From Cheiracanthium punctorium (lineage: Eukaryota > Arthropoda > Arachnida > Araneae > Cheiracanthiidae), in contig JAWZYV010011607.1 in NCBI GenBank assembly GCA_038373885.1, positions 62,001-126,000 of the forward strand: a DNA stretch of 64,000 nt. The letters run 5' to 3'. Position 1 is the stretch's first letter; every line of letters starts with the position of its first letter. Position numbers and translations under genes: made by a program. The notes beneath the pieces are model-generated. The model was not told the origin of the DNA, searched no databases, and saw only the letters and a program-made list of their open reading frames with translations. This document shows positions 27,601-39,600 of the stretch, piece by piece.

Positions 27601-30600
27601 TGGCAACGGCTGCCCTTTCAGCATTGGGCAATCTATCCAGCTGTTCTCCCATTCTTCCATTTTTCAGCCGATGTCAGTGCTGTTAAAAAGAATCGTGACC
27701 AATCTTTTTACGGGAAATGACGTGCTAAGAAGTAGAGGATTCTCGTGGATCTATCTCACCCGCAACTATTTTTATAGACGTCAAATCTATTTCTTCGTGA
27801 CTGGCAACAGTCAAAACGTCAGAGTTTGGCATTCGCAGAGCGGGAACACTGAGCGTTAAAGAGTTAAGTGTTGAAGCAACAGTTAACTTTCCGATATTCG
27901 TTTGTTATAAACGAACTCTTTTTACAGAAAGCACTTAACTAGAACTGATAGTTTACAGATTCTATTTCTGTTTCATGTATTAAAGTCTGATAAAAGCTCA
28001 TTTTTTTATGAAACTTTATTAAGAATTAAGCAACAATTCTTCCAAAGTGATTATTAACAGGTACCTGAAGCCGACACTTCCGATCGCACATTGCTATGCG
28101 ATTCTGAACCATCTTGGTCCCCTCTACCACCCTTCACATTTGACATCGTTTAGGACCACCCTATATATGATCAGAAATAGGTTATTTTAACAAAATTTAA
28201 CCTAAGAATCTGGTTAATACGATTTTATAGTCGCACTTCAACTACATTTGTAATTTATCAGATGCTTGTTTGCGTACTATTTTTACTTAGTTATTTATTC
28301 CGAAAAATTCATTTTATTCTCCGATTATTTAGAAAAGAAATTAGACCTCTTACAAATTGTTAAGCAATACTTTAAAACAGCGGTTGCCGACCTTTTAAGG
28401 TCGCGCCCCAAGCCCTTAACCAGCAAGCCCTTAACTTAGCAATGGCTCTGGCACCAGCGTATGACTTTTAGAGGGGGAGCTTATATCTCTAAAACGCCAA
28501 ATATCGGTTTTAACAGACTTGTTTTCTTAACTATCTTAGTAACTTTTACCAAATGGATTTGCATAATTTTGCCAAGTGTACCAAAAACAAAGTAAATTAT
28601 CGTTTTCGTTAACATTTTTTCACCAATTTTGCCAACTAGGTATCTATTTTTGCCAAGTTTAACAGAATTTTGCGAGTTTTAGAGGGCGGAGACTCCCCTA
28701 CCCCCTTTAGCAAGGGCCCTGGTTGGCGCCCCTTCCCCCCACATTTTTCAGCATCCATAGTTTTTTTTGTTCTTCAGCAATGGACATTGAGTCGCCTGTT
28801 TCACAAAATAACGTTCTGTAACGTTTGAATAAACATTTTAATCGAAAATGGGTATGTTTTGGAGTAGAAAGAAGATTTTTAAAACATTCATTACTACTTG
28901 TTCTTTGTCTATTTTTCCCGTTCCCCCCTTGGAAACGCTTTGTGCCCCACCAGTCCGGAAACTTTGCTTTAACCCTTTAACACGCAGTGTTCCCGTTCTG
29001 GGAACACCAAAGACGTTTTGACTGTTGCCGGTCACGAAGAATGATTTGATTCCTATGAAAATAGTTGCGGGTGACAGAGCTCCACGAGAATCCTTTACTT
29101 TTTAGCACGTCATTTCACGTAAAAAAATGGTCACGATTCTTTTTAACAGCACTGACATATGCTGAAAAATGGAAGAATGCGACAACAGCTGGATAGATTG
29201 CCCAATGCTGAAAAAAAGGGCATCCGTTGCCATCGCTCGACTTAACTACCAGCAAGAGGGCGGACGATCGAAACGTTCATTGCGTGCCACAGATCTGGAG
29301 ACCCTTTTGATGACAGCTGGCTGTGCAGCACAGCCAGCTGCGTCAAAAAAGGGTCTCTAGATCTGTGGCACGCGATGAACGTTTCGATCGTCCGCCCTCT
29401 TGCTGGTCGTTAAGTCGAGCGATGGCAACGGCTGCCCCCTTTTTTAGCATTGGGAAAGGGTTGCGCCTCAAAGGGTTAAAGAACTTCCAAAAGATAACCA
29501 TTCTTATATTACTCTAGCGTAAGAAGCTGGAAAAACAAAGATACTTACGTGCTCTAGGAATATCGTCTTTCACATCTGTCAGTTTTCCAGTTCCCGAGGT
29601 TTGGAAGGTATTCTGTTTAACTGGCGACATCGAAACAGAATCCTCATCATCCAGTCCTAGGATTTCTTTGCGAACTTGGAACAGCACTTTGCAATCTTTC
29701 TCAGCACCGCTGATAAGAACAGACTACGACAGCAAAAGGGGGAAAAAATATACCCATTACTAAAAGATAGAGCCCGTTGTAGAGGCGATAACAAAGGGCG
29801 CTAGAAAAAGCATTCAACAAAATATGCCCGCACTCAATATATTAAATCTTCGTCCACTTAAAATAACTTCATTTCCTATTTTTATTATGTACCAAAACAT
29901 GAATTTCATTTTCCAAGAACGTGCGAAAACTTTTCGCATTGCGTACGAAATACTTTTATTTGCGAAAAAAAGAATTGCATAATCTGGAAGAACTATTTTA
30001 GACGAATTGGAATCTCAATTTTTCCTTCAATTCCCGATAACCGTGATTTGAATAGGGCGTAATTGTCACTTGCGACAGCTAATTTTGTCACACAAATGAT
30101 TAAATCTTTACTCTTTGAAATAAGAGCTTAAAATAACGAAACATCGCTTTTAAATTAAGGAACAGGTAGATTTTCAGATTTTTAAAGCAGCGCAGATCGT
30201 TTTCTATGTTTTTAGGCGTAATTATAAAAAAATTTCAAGTGGATATTGCAAACTGTAGATGGTATTCCGGTCTTTTTAATCAACCGGACTAATGCTCAAC
30301 TTTTTAATCTTTTTGGAGTATGTGGTAAAAGCTATATCCGAGTGGTTACCCGGTATTGTTAGAGAATCCGCGAGTCCGTGATCAGCGTAATTATATAGTA
30401 GGATATGGAAGATTTAGCATTATCGTAAGCAGAATTGAAGATTAATCTGCTAAGCGTATTTCAACCAGTATCAATAGTTATGAGTCAAGACCAAACATTT
30501 AAAACTCCGACTAAATACCTTTCCATTCGGCCAAGAGCGATTAAGATTCTACTTCGCATTCTCTGCGTAATTAAGTGTGGTCAAACTAAATTTTTTGAGC

Positions 30601-33600
30601 AGCTCAAAATGAACCATTACCCGAAAGACTATTTTTATTTTTTTTAAAAACTTATTCGTACTCTGAAAACTTCAAGATCCGATTCCCAATTTTTGTAGGC
30701 TTACCTTTAATAATATTGATCACTGCAACGTAGTTAATATTTTCCCCCCTTTCGCATAACTCTAAATCTTAGACTTTATATTTTTCATAAAGCTATTTTG
30801 CTTAAAATAATTTGCCAATGCATTTCCCTAACATGCGCAGTCTAACATTTAAAAAGACTTTCTAAATATTAGGTTGCTCAGCACGTAATTTCACCCCCCC
30901 CCCGCCCCAACAGAGAACTTAATTGTATTTCCAGAGGACAAATTTTTTATACGACCCTCTACAAAAAAAATTCCCAATCAATAAAATGTCCCCCTTAAAC
31001 TTACCGAGACGATTTCCAAGATTTCAGCCTTTCATGGTGAAAGTTACTTATATTGAAACATTTACTTAAACTTTTCAGATTCAGGAAAATAAGCCTTAAA
31101 ATAAACTTAAGAGGGCAGAAGACTTACCTTTGTATTCTCCTTAATCTTAGGCCTGACCGTAATGTTGATATTAAATGCTTCCATGAAGTTATTAACCATA
31201 ACTGAAAGCCATAAAATTTTTTTAGTGCTACAAAATAGCATCATTTGCATATTACTTTGGTAATTTATTTTGAATGCGGTGTGAAGTGGGGCAAGTAATC
31301 ACAAGACTAGTTTAACCCTTTGAGGCGCAACCCTTTCCCAATGCTGCTGAAAAAAGGGCAGCCGTTGCCATCGCTCGACTTAACGACCATCAAGATGGCG
31401 GACGATCGAAACGTTCATCGCGTGCCACAGATCTAGAGACCCTTTTTTGACGATCAAAAAAGGCCGTCAAAGCCGTTGGCTGTGCACAGCCAACGGCTGC
31501 CCTTTTTTCAGCATTGGGAAAAGGTTCCGCTTCAAAGAGTTAAAGGAAAATATCAATAACAAAGGATAATTGACAGAGCTGGCTGCGACCTCCGGGGTCA
31601 TCTAGAAATGCCCCAAAATGATTACCCTGTTAAGCCAATGCATGCTGACAAAGTGTCCCCACAGGAATATCCATTTTTTTCCGTCCAAATAAAATTTATA
31701 CAGATGAAAAATAATTGTAAGTAAATTTACAATCTTCTGTACTTATGTCTGAACCAGTTTCAATCACTTTTTTATTTTTTGTCGACGAACTGAAAATTTT
31801 TTTATTCTATAACATTGTTACCAAAATAAAAATACTTCAACATTTAATCCGACCATATCGCACCAGTTTCAAAAATTTAAACACGCTTTATAAAAAGAAA
31901 GATCTTTGCGTCACTTGCTCTGAACATTTAAAAAAGTATCCACCACTTTTTTTTATAAGAAGTGAAGGGGTGTGTTCCAACTCAATTTTTTTTAAGGGGG
32001 TGCAGTAGCTCACTTAATTTAGGCCATTAAACAAAGATTGAGAAAATCGCTAATGTGAGGTGGAGAGACGCAAGATATACCTAGCGCAAGGACGTAGAAA
32101 ATTCTGGGAGGATCCAAAAAGGTAGAATTTATCACAAACTATTTTAACCATACAATTAAAACTCCGAGGCCCCGTGGCCCACTCTCTGCCTATACCCCCT
32201 TTCTCAAAATGTGATGACTTGTTCCCACTCCACACAACTCAAGGACTTTGGTACAACATACCTGGATCCAGTTCTTGTCCTTCCTTTAAATCAAACATCA
32301 ACACCAACGGCAAACATTTCTATAAATAGAAAACGTAATGTTACGAAAAATAAGAACACCATTTTTCATGCATACAACTACATACGAATTTAACTATTCG
32401 TGATGGCTTTAGAGATGTTTAAACAAACCCTATTTGGAAGCACTGCAATCTCATTTTTAAGCTGTTGCACTAAAACTTCCGATGCAGAATTGTTTAAAAC
32501 TAACGTCGAAGTTTTTGGTGTTCATCAATTCTAAAATATTTTGGAGATATTATAATAATTTGTTAATCTAAACTGTTCTTATTCGTAATGAAACTAAATA
32601 TACCACGAACTAATACTTAACCGTTTGACTGCTATCCATCAAAATCCTCATACACCCTCCAATAGAAGTATTGGAGCAAGAGAAATTTCCTATTTTAGAT
32701 TTTCAAAAAATAATTGAGTTTTTGAAAAACGCACAACTTAATAGAAATATGGAATGTCATTTTTGCATAGCCTAACTCATATTCTATGATAAATAATTTT
32801 TAATATACGAAACCAACGTAGGAATTTTCTCTCTTGCTTCTTTTGGAGGGTGTACATTCCAAAAGCGCAATAGCGCTGCATAGCAGTCAAACGGTTAAGG
32901 AAATATTTTGAAAAGGCATGTTTAAGGGGAAAAATTAAAAGTTTTGCATAAAATCTTTTTTAATTAAATGTTTAAAAGCTTGCCTAATGAGCTTTCCTAA
33001 TTTTTGTTCAATCGGTAGAAAAAGGCAGAATTTCAGAGACTTCATTATCATTTTGTTAAAAATCTTACTTTCGGGGGGGGGGTCTGAACCAGGCCCGGAC
33101 TGACCAGGGTGTCCGACTGTCTGCAGACGGGTGGGCCCCCACCCTCGGAGGGGCCTCCCTGCCGAGGGCGGGCCCTAAACAGAAAAAAGAAAATAAAGAA
33201 GTTCTATACTGATAACGCTTAAATGAAGTTTGACACTTGCAAAAATTTTTTAAAGCTGCAATTGCGCCCCAGAAGGCTTCGAAACATTTCATTTTGAATG
33301 TAGTGCTCAAAATTTTTTTTGAGAGAGGGTTCCCGAATGAACAAGGGATTAATATGAATGAAGCATATTAATTAATAGATTAATATTTTATTAATGCATT
33401 AATTATCAATCGTAGTTAATAACACCATTCCTCCCCCATACCCCGAAAGTTAACACATCCTAATATTTATCGCTTACACAGTACCCCGGACCCCCCCCCT
33501 TCTCTCGAGACGAGCTGGCCCCTGCCCTCCTAGTCCGGGCCTGGTCTGAACCCCTTTCCCTTCGAATACCCCCTTTAACCTATAGCCTTACAAAAAATAG

Positions 33601-36600
33601 TTACCTCTTAATCAACTGCCTTTCTTCTAATATACTACTCAAACTATTTGATGGAATGTTTTCTAGGGTCCTCAATCCATTAATCCGATTAGAACAAACT
33701 TTATCAGCATCTAAAGTTAGCTATTAAGCTTCAGAATTTAAGCAAGTCTTATGTTATAAAGGCTTTATCACACTACGCAAAGAAACCGTACAACGCCTGT
33801 AAGAAATCTTACCAGCAATTCTTGCCACGCCATGCAAACGCTGTCGAAAGATCCTTGAATGATGACCGTCGACTTGCTCCTGAGGATGCTGTGTCCGGCA
33901 ATTAGAGGTATTGCCTGGGTGGGGCTTTCTGGACCAAACGAAGAGGAGTCCGGGAAAATGACAGTCGCGCCAGTTTTGTTCATGATCATTTGAATGTTCG
34001 AATTGCAGGAACCCATGACGAACTGATGATGCTGAGCAGCTATTTCCGTCTTCATGAAACCCATAACGGGAACCTGCCAACACCAAAACCGTGTTTAGAT
34101 GAATGAGATTAATATATCGCAAAGTGGTGTAGTCCTGTGTAGTAGAAAAAAGCTGAGGGGACGTCCATTTGAGAGTTGGACCCTTTGAGGCGCAACCCTT
34201 TCCCAATGCTGAAAAAAGGGCAGCCGTTGCCATCGCTCGACTTAACTACCAGCAAGATGGCGGACGATTCTGACGACAGCTGTCGTCAGAAAAAGGGTCT
34301 CAAGATCTGTGGCACGTGATGAACGTTTCGATCGTCCGCCATCTTGCTGGTAGTTAAGTCGAGCTATGGCAACGGCTGCCCTTTTTTCAGCATTGGGCAA
34401 TCTATCCAACTGTTCTCTTCCATTTTTCAGCAGATGTTAAAAATAATCGTATGACAATTTTTTTAGGGGAAATGACGTGCTAAAAAGTAAAGAATTCTCG
34501 TGGGAGCTATGTCACCCGCAACTATTTTGATAGAAATCAAATCCATTCTTCGTGACTGGCAACAGTCAAAACGTCAGATTTTGGTGATCCCAGAGAGGGA
34601 ACACCGCGCGTTAAAGGGTTAAATGAACGAGATAAGATCTCAACAAAGGTGTAGTAAGAACAGTGGAGGGGACGCTCATTTGAGGAGTTTAACATGTGCA
34701 ATTAGTTGCATGCAACTTTCAAATACAATAAAATTCACCAAATCGTTAATTTATTACTTTGATGTAGTTAAACTTTATCATATAAAAATTTAATTTTGAT
34801 CAACAGTGCCTCAAAAACTGTTTTAGTCAGCAATCTCAAAATAACTGGGATTCCCCCTTTCCCCTTGTTGTACTGGACCACTTGCTAACTCTTATCTTCC
34901 TTTTTTAACAATTTAAGAAGCACTCCTTGCTTAAGACTGCATTTGATAAGATGACTTATTCTTTTTCTAAGGATATATTTGCATTATTTTGCATTTACAA
35001 AGATAATGCGAAAGTGAACCTTAAAGTTTACTTAGGTGCTCAAAAAAGTTCTTCAGTTAACTTTCTGACGCAGAATTAAATACTAGGAAAAAGTTTGATC
35101 CACCCCCTTGAAAAAAAATGTAGGGGATACTCGTAACTTCAAAATAGTAGGGGAACACCGTCTTCCCTCGCCCCGCGTAGTCCCCCGACTACACCACTGT
35201 ATCGTAGATTCTGTATTTGATTTCAGAGCGAGATTTATATCCGACTTTGAAGCACTAAGATTTCTGATGCAAATTTTACTCTAACGATGAGAACAAGTTA
35301 AAAAAAAAAACTTGCATTCGTCAGTAATTTTGCAATGGACTCCTTTTATGCTCAATTGCGGGCTAGTTTAGTTTGAACATCAAAATTTCTAAATTAGTCC
35401 TGAATAAGCTGCAGTTACTTTTCATGCGAAAAAGTTGAATTTATTTTGGAAAAATTTACTTGAAAATCATTCAACTTAACCACCATCTTGTAAGCAAAGC
35501 AGTTTTAAGTTTTATGGACTTAAATAGTGTAAGCCTTGTTTAAGACAAATACTAACGTTGCTTTAGAATTTATCAAATTTTCAATCTCAAGTTCATTTTT
35601 TACATTCACTATAGTACAATTTAGAAGCAGCTTTAGCCCTTTAAGGGCTAAAGGATCGGAAAGAGATACTTAAGCCTTCCGGTAAAATGAGTTTAGCTCG
35701 AAATTGTTTTGAAATGCCATATAGCAAAACGAAGAGATTATTCGTCATGCTGAGTCTCCAGCCTTTACGGATTATAATTAGCTGATAAATAATTGATTAT
35801 AACAGTAATTTTCTCCTTAAAATACAGCAAAACTTCCTAGTTTGACGTGCGAGCTGGTTACTAGTTTGAAAATATCTTTTTAACATACGGTTTACAAAAA
35901 GTGGTTAATTACTGCATTAAAATTTGAGACTAGTCATGCGATTAAATTTACCGTTTCATAAATTTTATTAAAATTCTAGTGTACTGAATAGGTCAGCACT
36001 TACGCTGATATGATCACTATCGAATGTTTGTCGTTAGAATTTCTTTGAGTAACGGCCAAATCGTTAGTGGGATTTCATTGCAATTATAGTCATATCTTTA
36101 AGATACTTTTACTAACAATACTTAAACATAAAATGAAGACAGTTTGGAACAAAATTTGTTATTCCATTAAAAATTTCATTAAATCTTACCGGAGGAATTC
36201 AAATACTAGTTTATCAAACAATTTTGATAGCAGCCAAAGCAAATTCAGCAAGTGTAACTTTAACATGAAGGTAGAGGAATGAAGAACTATTTACTTTAAA
36301 TTATCGGTTAACTGTCAAGAGTGAATTTAATAAATTCAATTTACAGTTCTAGAAACTTTATTTCCAGTTTTGCCCTTTTAAAATACATATGCGGTCGTGC
36401 ATTGTATCTACAATTTACACCATCTATACCATGTTCTTCACGTCTGAAACCATCCAAAAAGATCCCGAGAGCATTTCTTTACACATAGGTTACTTGGTTT
36501 AAAGGCGCAGGGTCCATAACGAGACAAAATAAGCGCAAGACAAAATCCTGATAAACTTTTAGGTGTCTGGAATACCCACAGTAGCGTACGCGGACTTCCT

Positions 36601-39600
36601 ACGAAGGAGGTAAGGGTCGCAATACCGAATCATTTAAGCAAAACCGGTATTTGCGGTATTGGCTCCAGACCAATACCGATAATCCGGTATTTTCGATATT
36701 TCCGGGATTAAGCTAAAGTTAGCAAATTTAGTATTATAAAGTTAGTTTGCGGAGGAATAGTAAGTAGGTACCTAACCTAAATGAATTTATCTTCTAAATA
36801 AAACAAAATGTTCATTGACACAAGGTTTATTATTTGATATGTTGGTAATGAATCAGTTCTTAGCAATCATTTACTAATACTAAATGCCCGTTTATTCCTT
36901 TCTTAAAATAACTTAGGTTAACTAGTTCAAATACTTTAATTAAATGTAGTGTTTGACTAGGAAGTAGGATTCCTACTAGGAATCGGTTCTAAAAATAAAA
37001 TGTTTATCAAACTTACACATCTCACAACAGTCGCAACATAAACAAAACGAACCAAAAAAATGCACTTCTAATTCTCATAAAACATAAAATTAATAAATTC
37101 TCATTAATAAATTCTCCCTCTCTCGGTCTTGTCGTAAATCGAACGAACTCGCGCGCGCGTAATTTGAATGAAATGGCGCGTAACTTTTTCTATTTGTATT
37201 TGTTTTTTATTTATTTTACTAAAACCGAAAATACCAAATATCCCGGTTTTTGTGAAATGAATACCGGTATTAATTAGCCCTAAATTTGTCCCGGTATTCC
37301 GGTATTTTCGAAATTCGTTATCCCGGTTTGCGACCCCTAGAAGGAGGGGGGGGGGGTATAAAAATAATTGTTAAAAGACAGGCCAACTAGGCCACGGCCC
37401 TTTTGTTTTAGAGGACCCCAAAATTATTAAAATAGTTTAAGTTCTATTCCTAAAAGAATCGTGCTACCTTTTCAACAGTAATGAAAATAGATTCACTTTT
37501 GCAACACATACCGCTGAGCAAAAACGTTGGTTTATACTTACAATTCAGGGATAAAACTTCACGTTAAGATCCCAAAAATTCCACCATGCAGTAGTCATTG
37601 ACAGGACATCATTTGATTCTGAAGCATAACTTCTACATTAAGAACTAAAAGTTTGTAAACCAAGTTAAAACTTGTACAGGAGAGTGAAGCAACCCCTCCC
37701 CCTTTTTGTATGAAATTTTTTTAAAAATGCTATTTTATGGTATGACCAACAAGACATGATGCACGGGGCCCCCTAAAGTGCTAGGCCTAGGGCCTCCGAA
37801 TATCTTAGTCGGACTCTGTTAAAAGGCAGTCTTTGTAGCAAATTAAAAATATATGGGCTTTATGTTAAAGAATTAACGGCAAGAGGGGAGGGGGGGATTG
37901 ACTAACAACCCCCACCCCTTTGCGTACGCCACTGAATACCCAAGATGCTAGAGATCTTCCCAGGGGATTTTGCGTTCGCGTTTGAAAGCCGATTGCCATT
38001 TTAGAAAGTTTTTATTAAGCTCTTAACCCTTTGAGGCGCAACCCTTCCCCAATGCTGAAAAAAGGGCAGCCGTTGCCATCGCTCGACTTAACTACCAGCA
38101 AGATGGCGGACGATCGAAACGTTTATCGCGTGCCACAGATCTAGAGACCCTTTTTTGACGACAGCTGGCTGTGCTCGCGCACAGCCAGCTGCGTCAAAAA
38201 AGGGTCTCTAGATCTGTGGCACGCGATGGACGTTTCGATCGTCCGCCATCTTGCTGGTAGTTAAGTCGAGCGATGGCAACGGCTGCCCTTTTTTCAGCAT
38301 TGGGCAATCGATCCAGCTGTTCTCGCGTTCTTCCATTTTTCAGCAGATGTCAGTGCTGTTAAAAAGAATCGTGACCATTTTTTTACGGGAAAGGACGTTC
38401 TAAAAAGTAAAGAATTCTCTTTGAGCTATGTCGCCCGCAACTATTTTTATGGAAATCAAATCTATTCTTCGTGACTGGCAACAGACAGAACGTCAGAATT
38501 GGGTGCTCCCAGAGTGGGATCACTGCGCGTTAAAGGGTTAATAATTCAGGCGTTCGTTCGGACTAGGTATACTGATGAGACCCATTCCTCACCGTTTTTG
38601 ATCCAGTCAAGTACTCCATGAGCAGAGAGAGGCCTTGTCTGAGCCGCGAGAGTAGACGCTGGCACCCCCTGACTATAAGTAGGGTTCGGCCCATGCCGAG
38701 GGGTCCTATCGACTTGAAAGCTACATTGAAACTGTACGTTTGTTGAATGTGCTGGATGGCTGGAGTGCCTTCTTCTCCAGGAGTTACCGTTTCTCCATTT
38801 GGAAGTTCAAACATAAAGACCAGAGGCAATAAGTCCTGCAAAAGAGATCCGTTTCGCAAGTAAATTCACAAATCTTGTCGAAAGAGACGTTTGTATTTAG
38901 GTTGTAACGAAAGTTTCCCCGCCACCGCAAAAAAACATCGTCAGCACACAGTTCGCGTTGGCGTATTGGCTCATATTTTGTCAAACGATTTTTGGCATTT
39001 GAAAGAAAGAGGCTTACTTTATAACACCGTGTTGTGAAATCTGTAAAAAAATAGAGTTATCATTAAGTATAAGGTGTCCCAAATGGAACTATATCACTCT
39101 AGAGGATTAGAACCACCATTGACTTCCACTTGTGTTGCAAAAAGTCAGCTACAGAATATCAACGAATTATGAGTACAGATTTAAGTACTATTGTTGTATC
39201 ATGTGACACTGTGCAGATTTGGTACCGAAAGTTCAAAATCAGTTATCTAAGGAGTTAGAAGTTAGTTTTTCAGGCAGATATGGCGGAAAACTTTCGTTAC
39301 AACCTGATACATAACAATTTATAATGAAAGTGCCATAAAGCCTTCATAACAGTATTATGGTACTTTATGTGTAAATTACTATGGTCTGGATTTTTATGAA
39401 TAAAATTTATATTTCTAGAGATATGAACAAGGAGTGCCTTAACAAAATCAAGGAAAATTACTTCAGATTTTATTATGTAACTTCAACCATGAAAACTCTT
39501 CAGTCATTTAAATTAAAAGTTAGTAAAATTAGTTTCATTAGTTAATAGTTTTTTATTTTATTTTACTGTATAGTATGTCTATTACTGTAGTGTATTAATT

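Noticed and set aside
33754..34233. 159-codon minus frame across BicC exon 8
   Set aside because: A different frame of the exon that runs on into a foldback repeat; the KH domain is read in the other frame (34064-33813).
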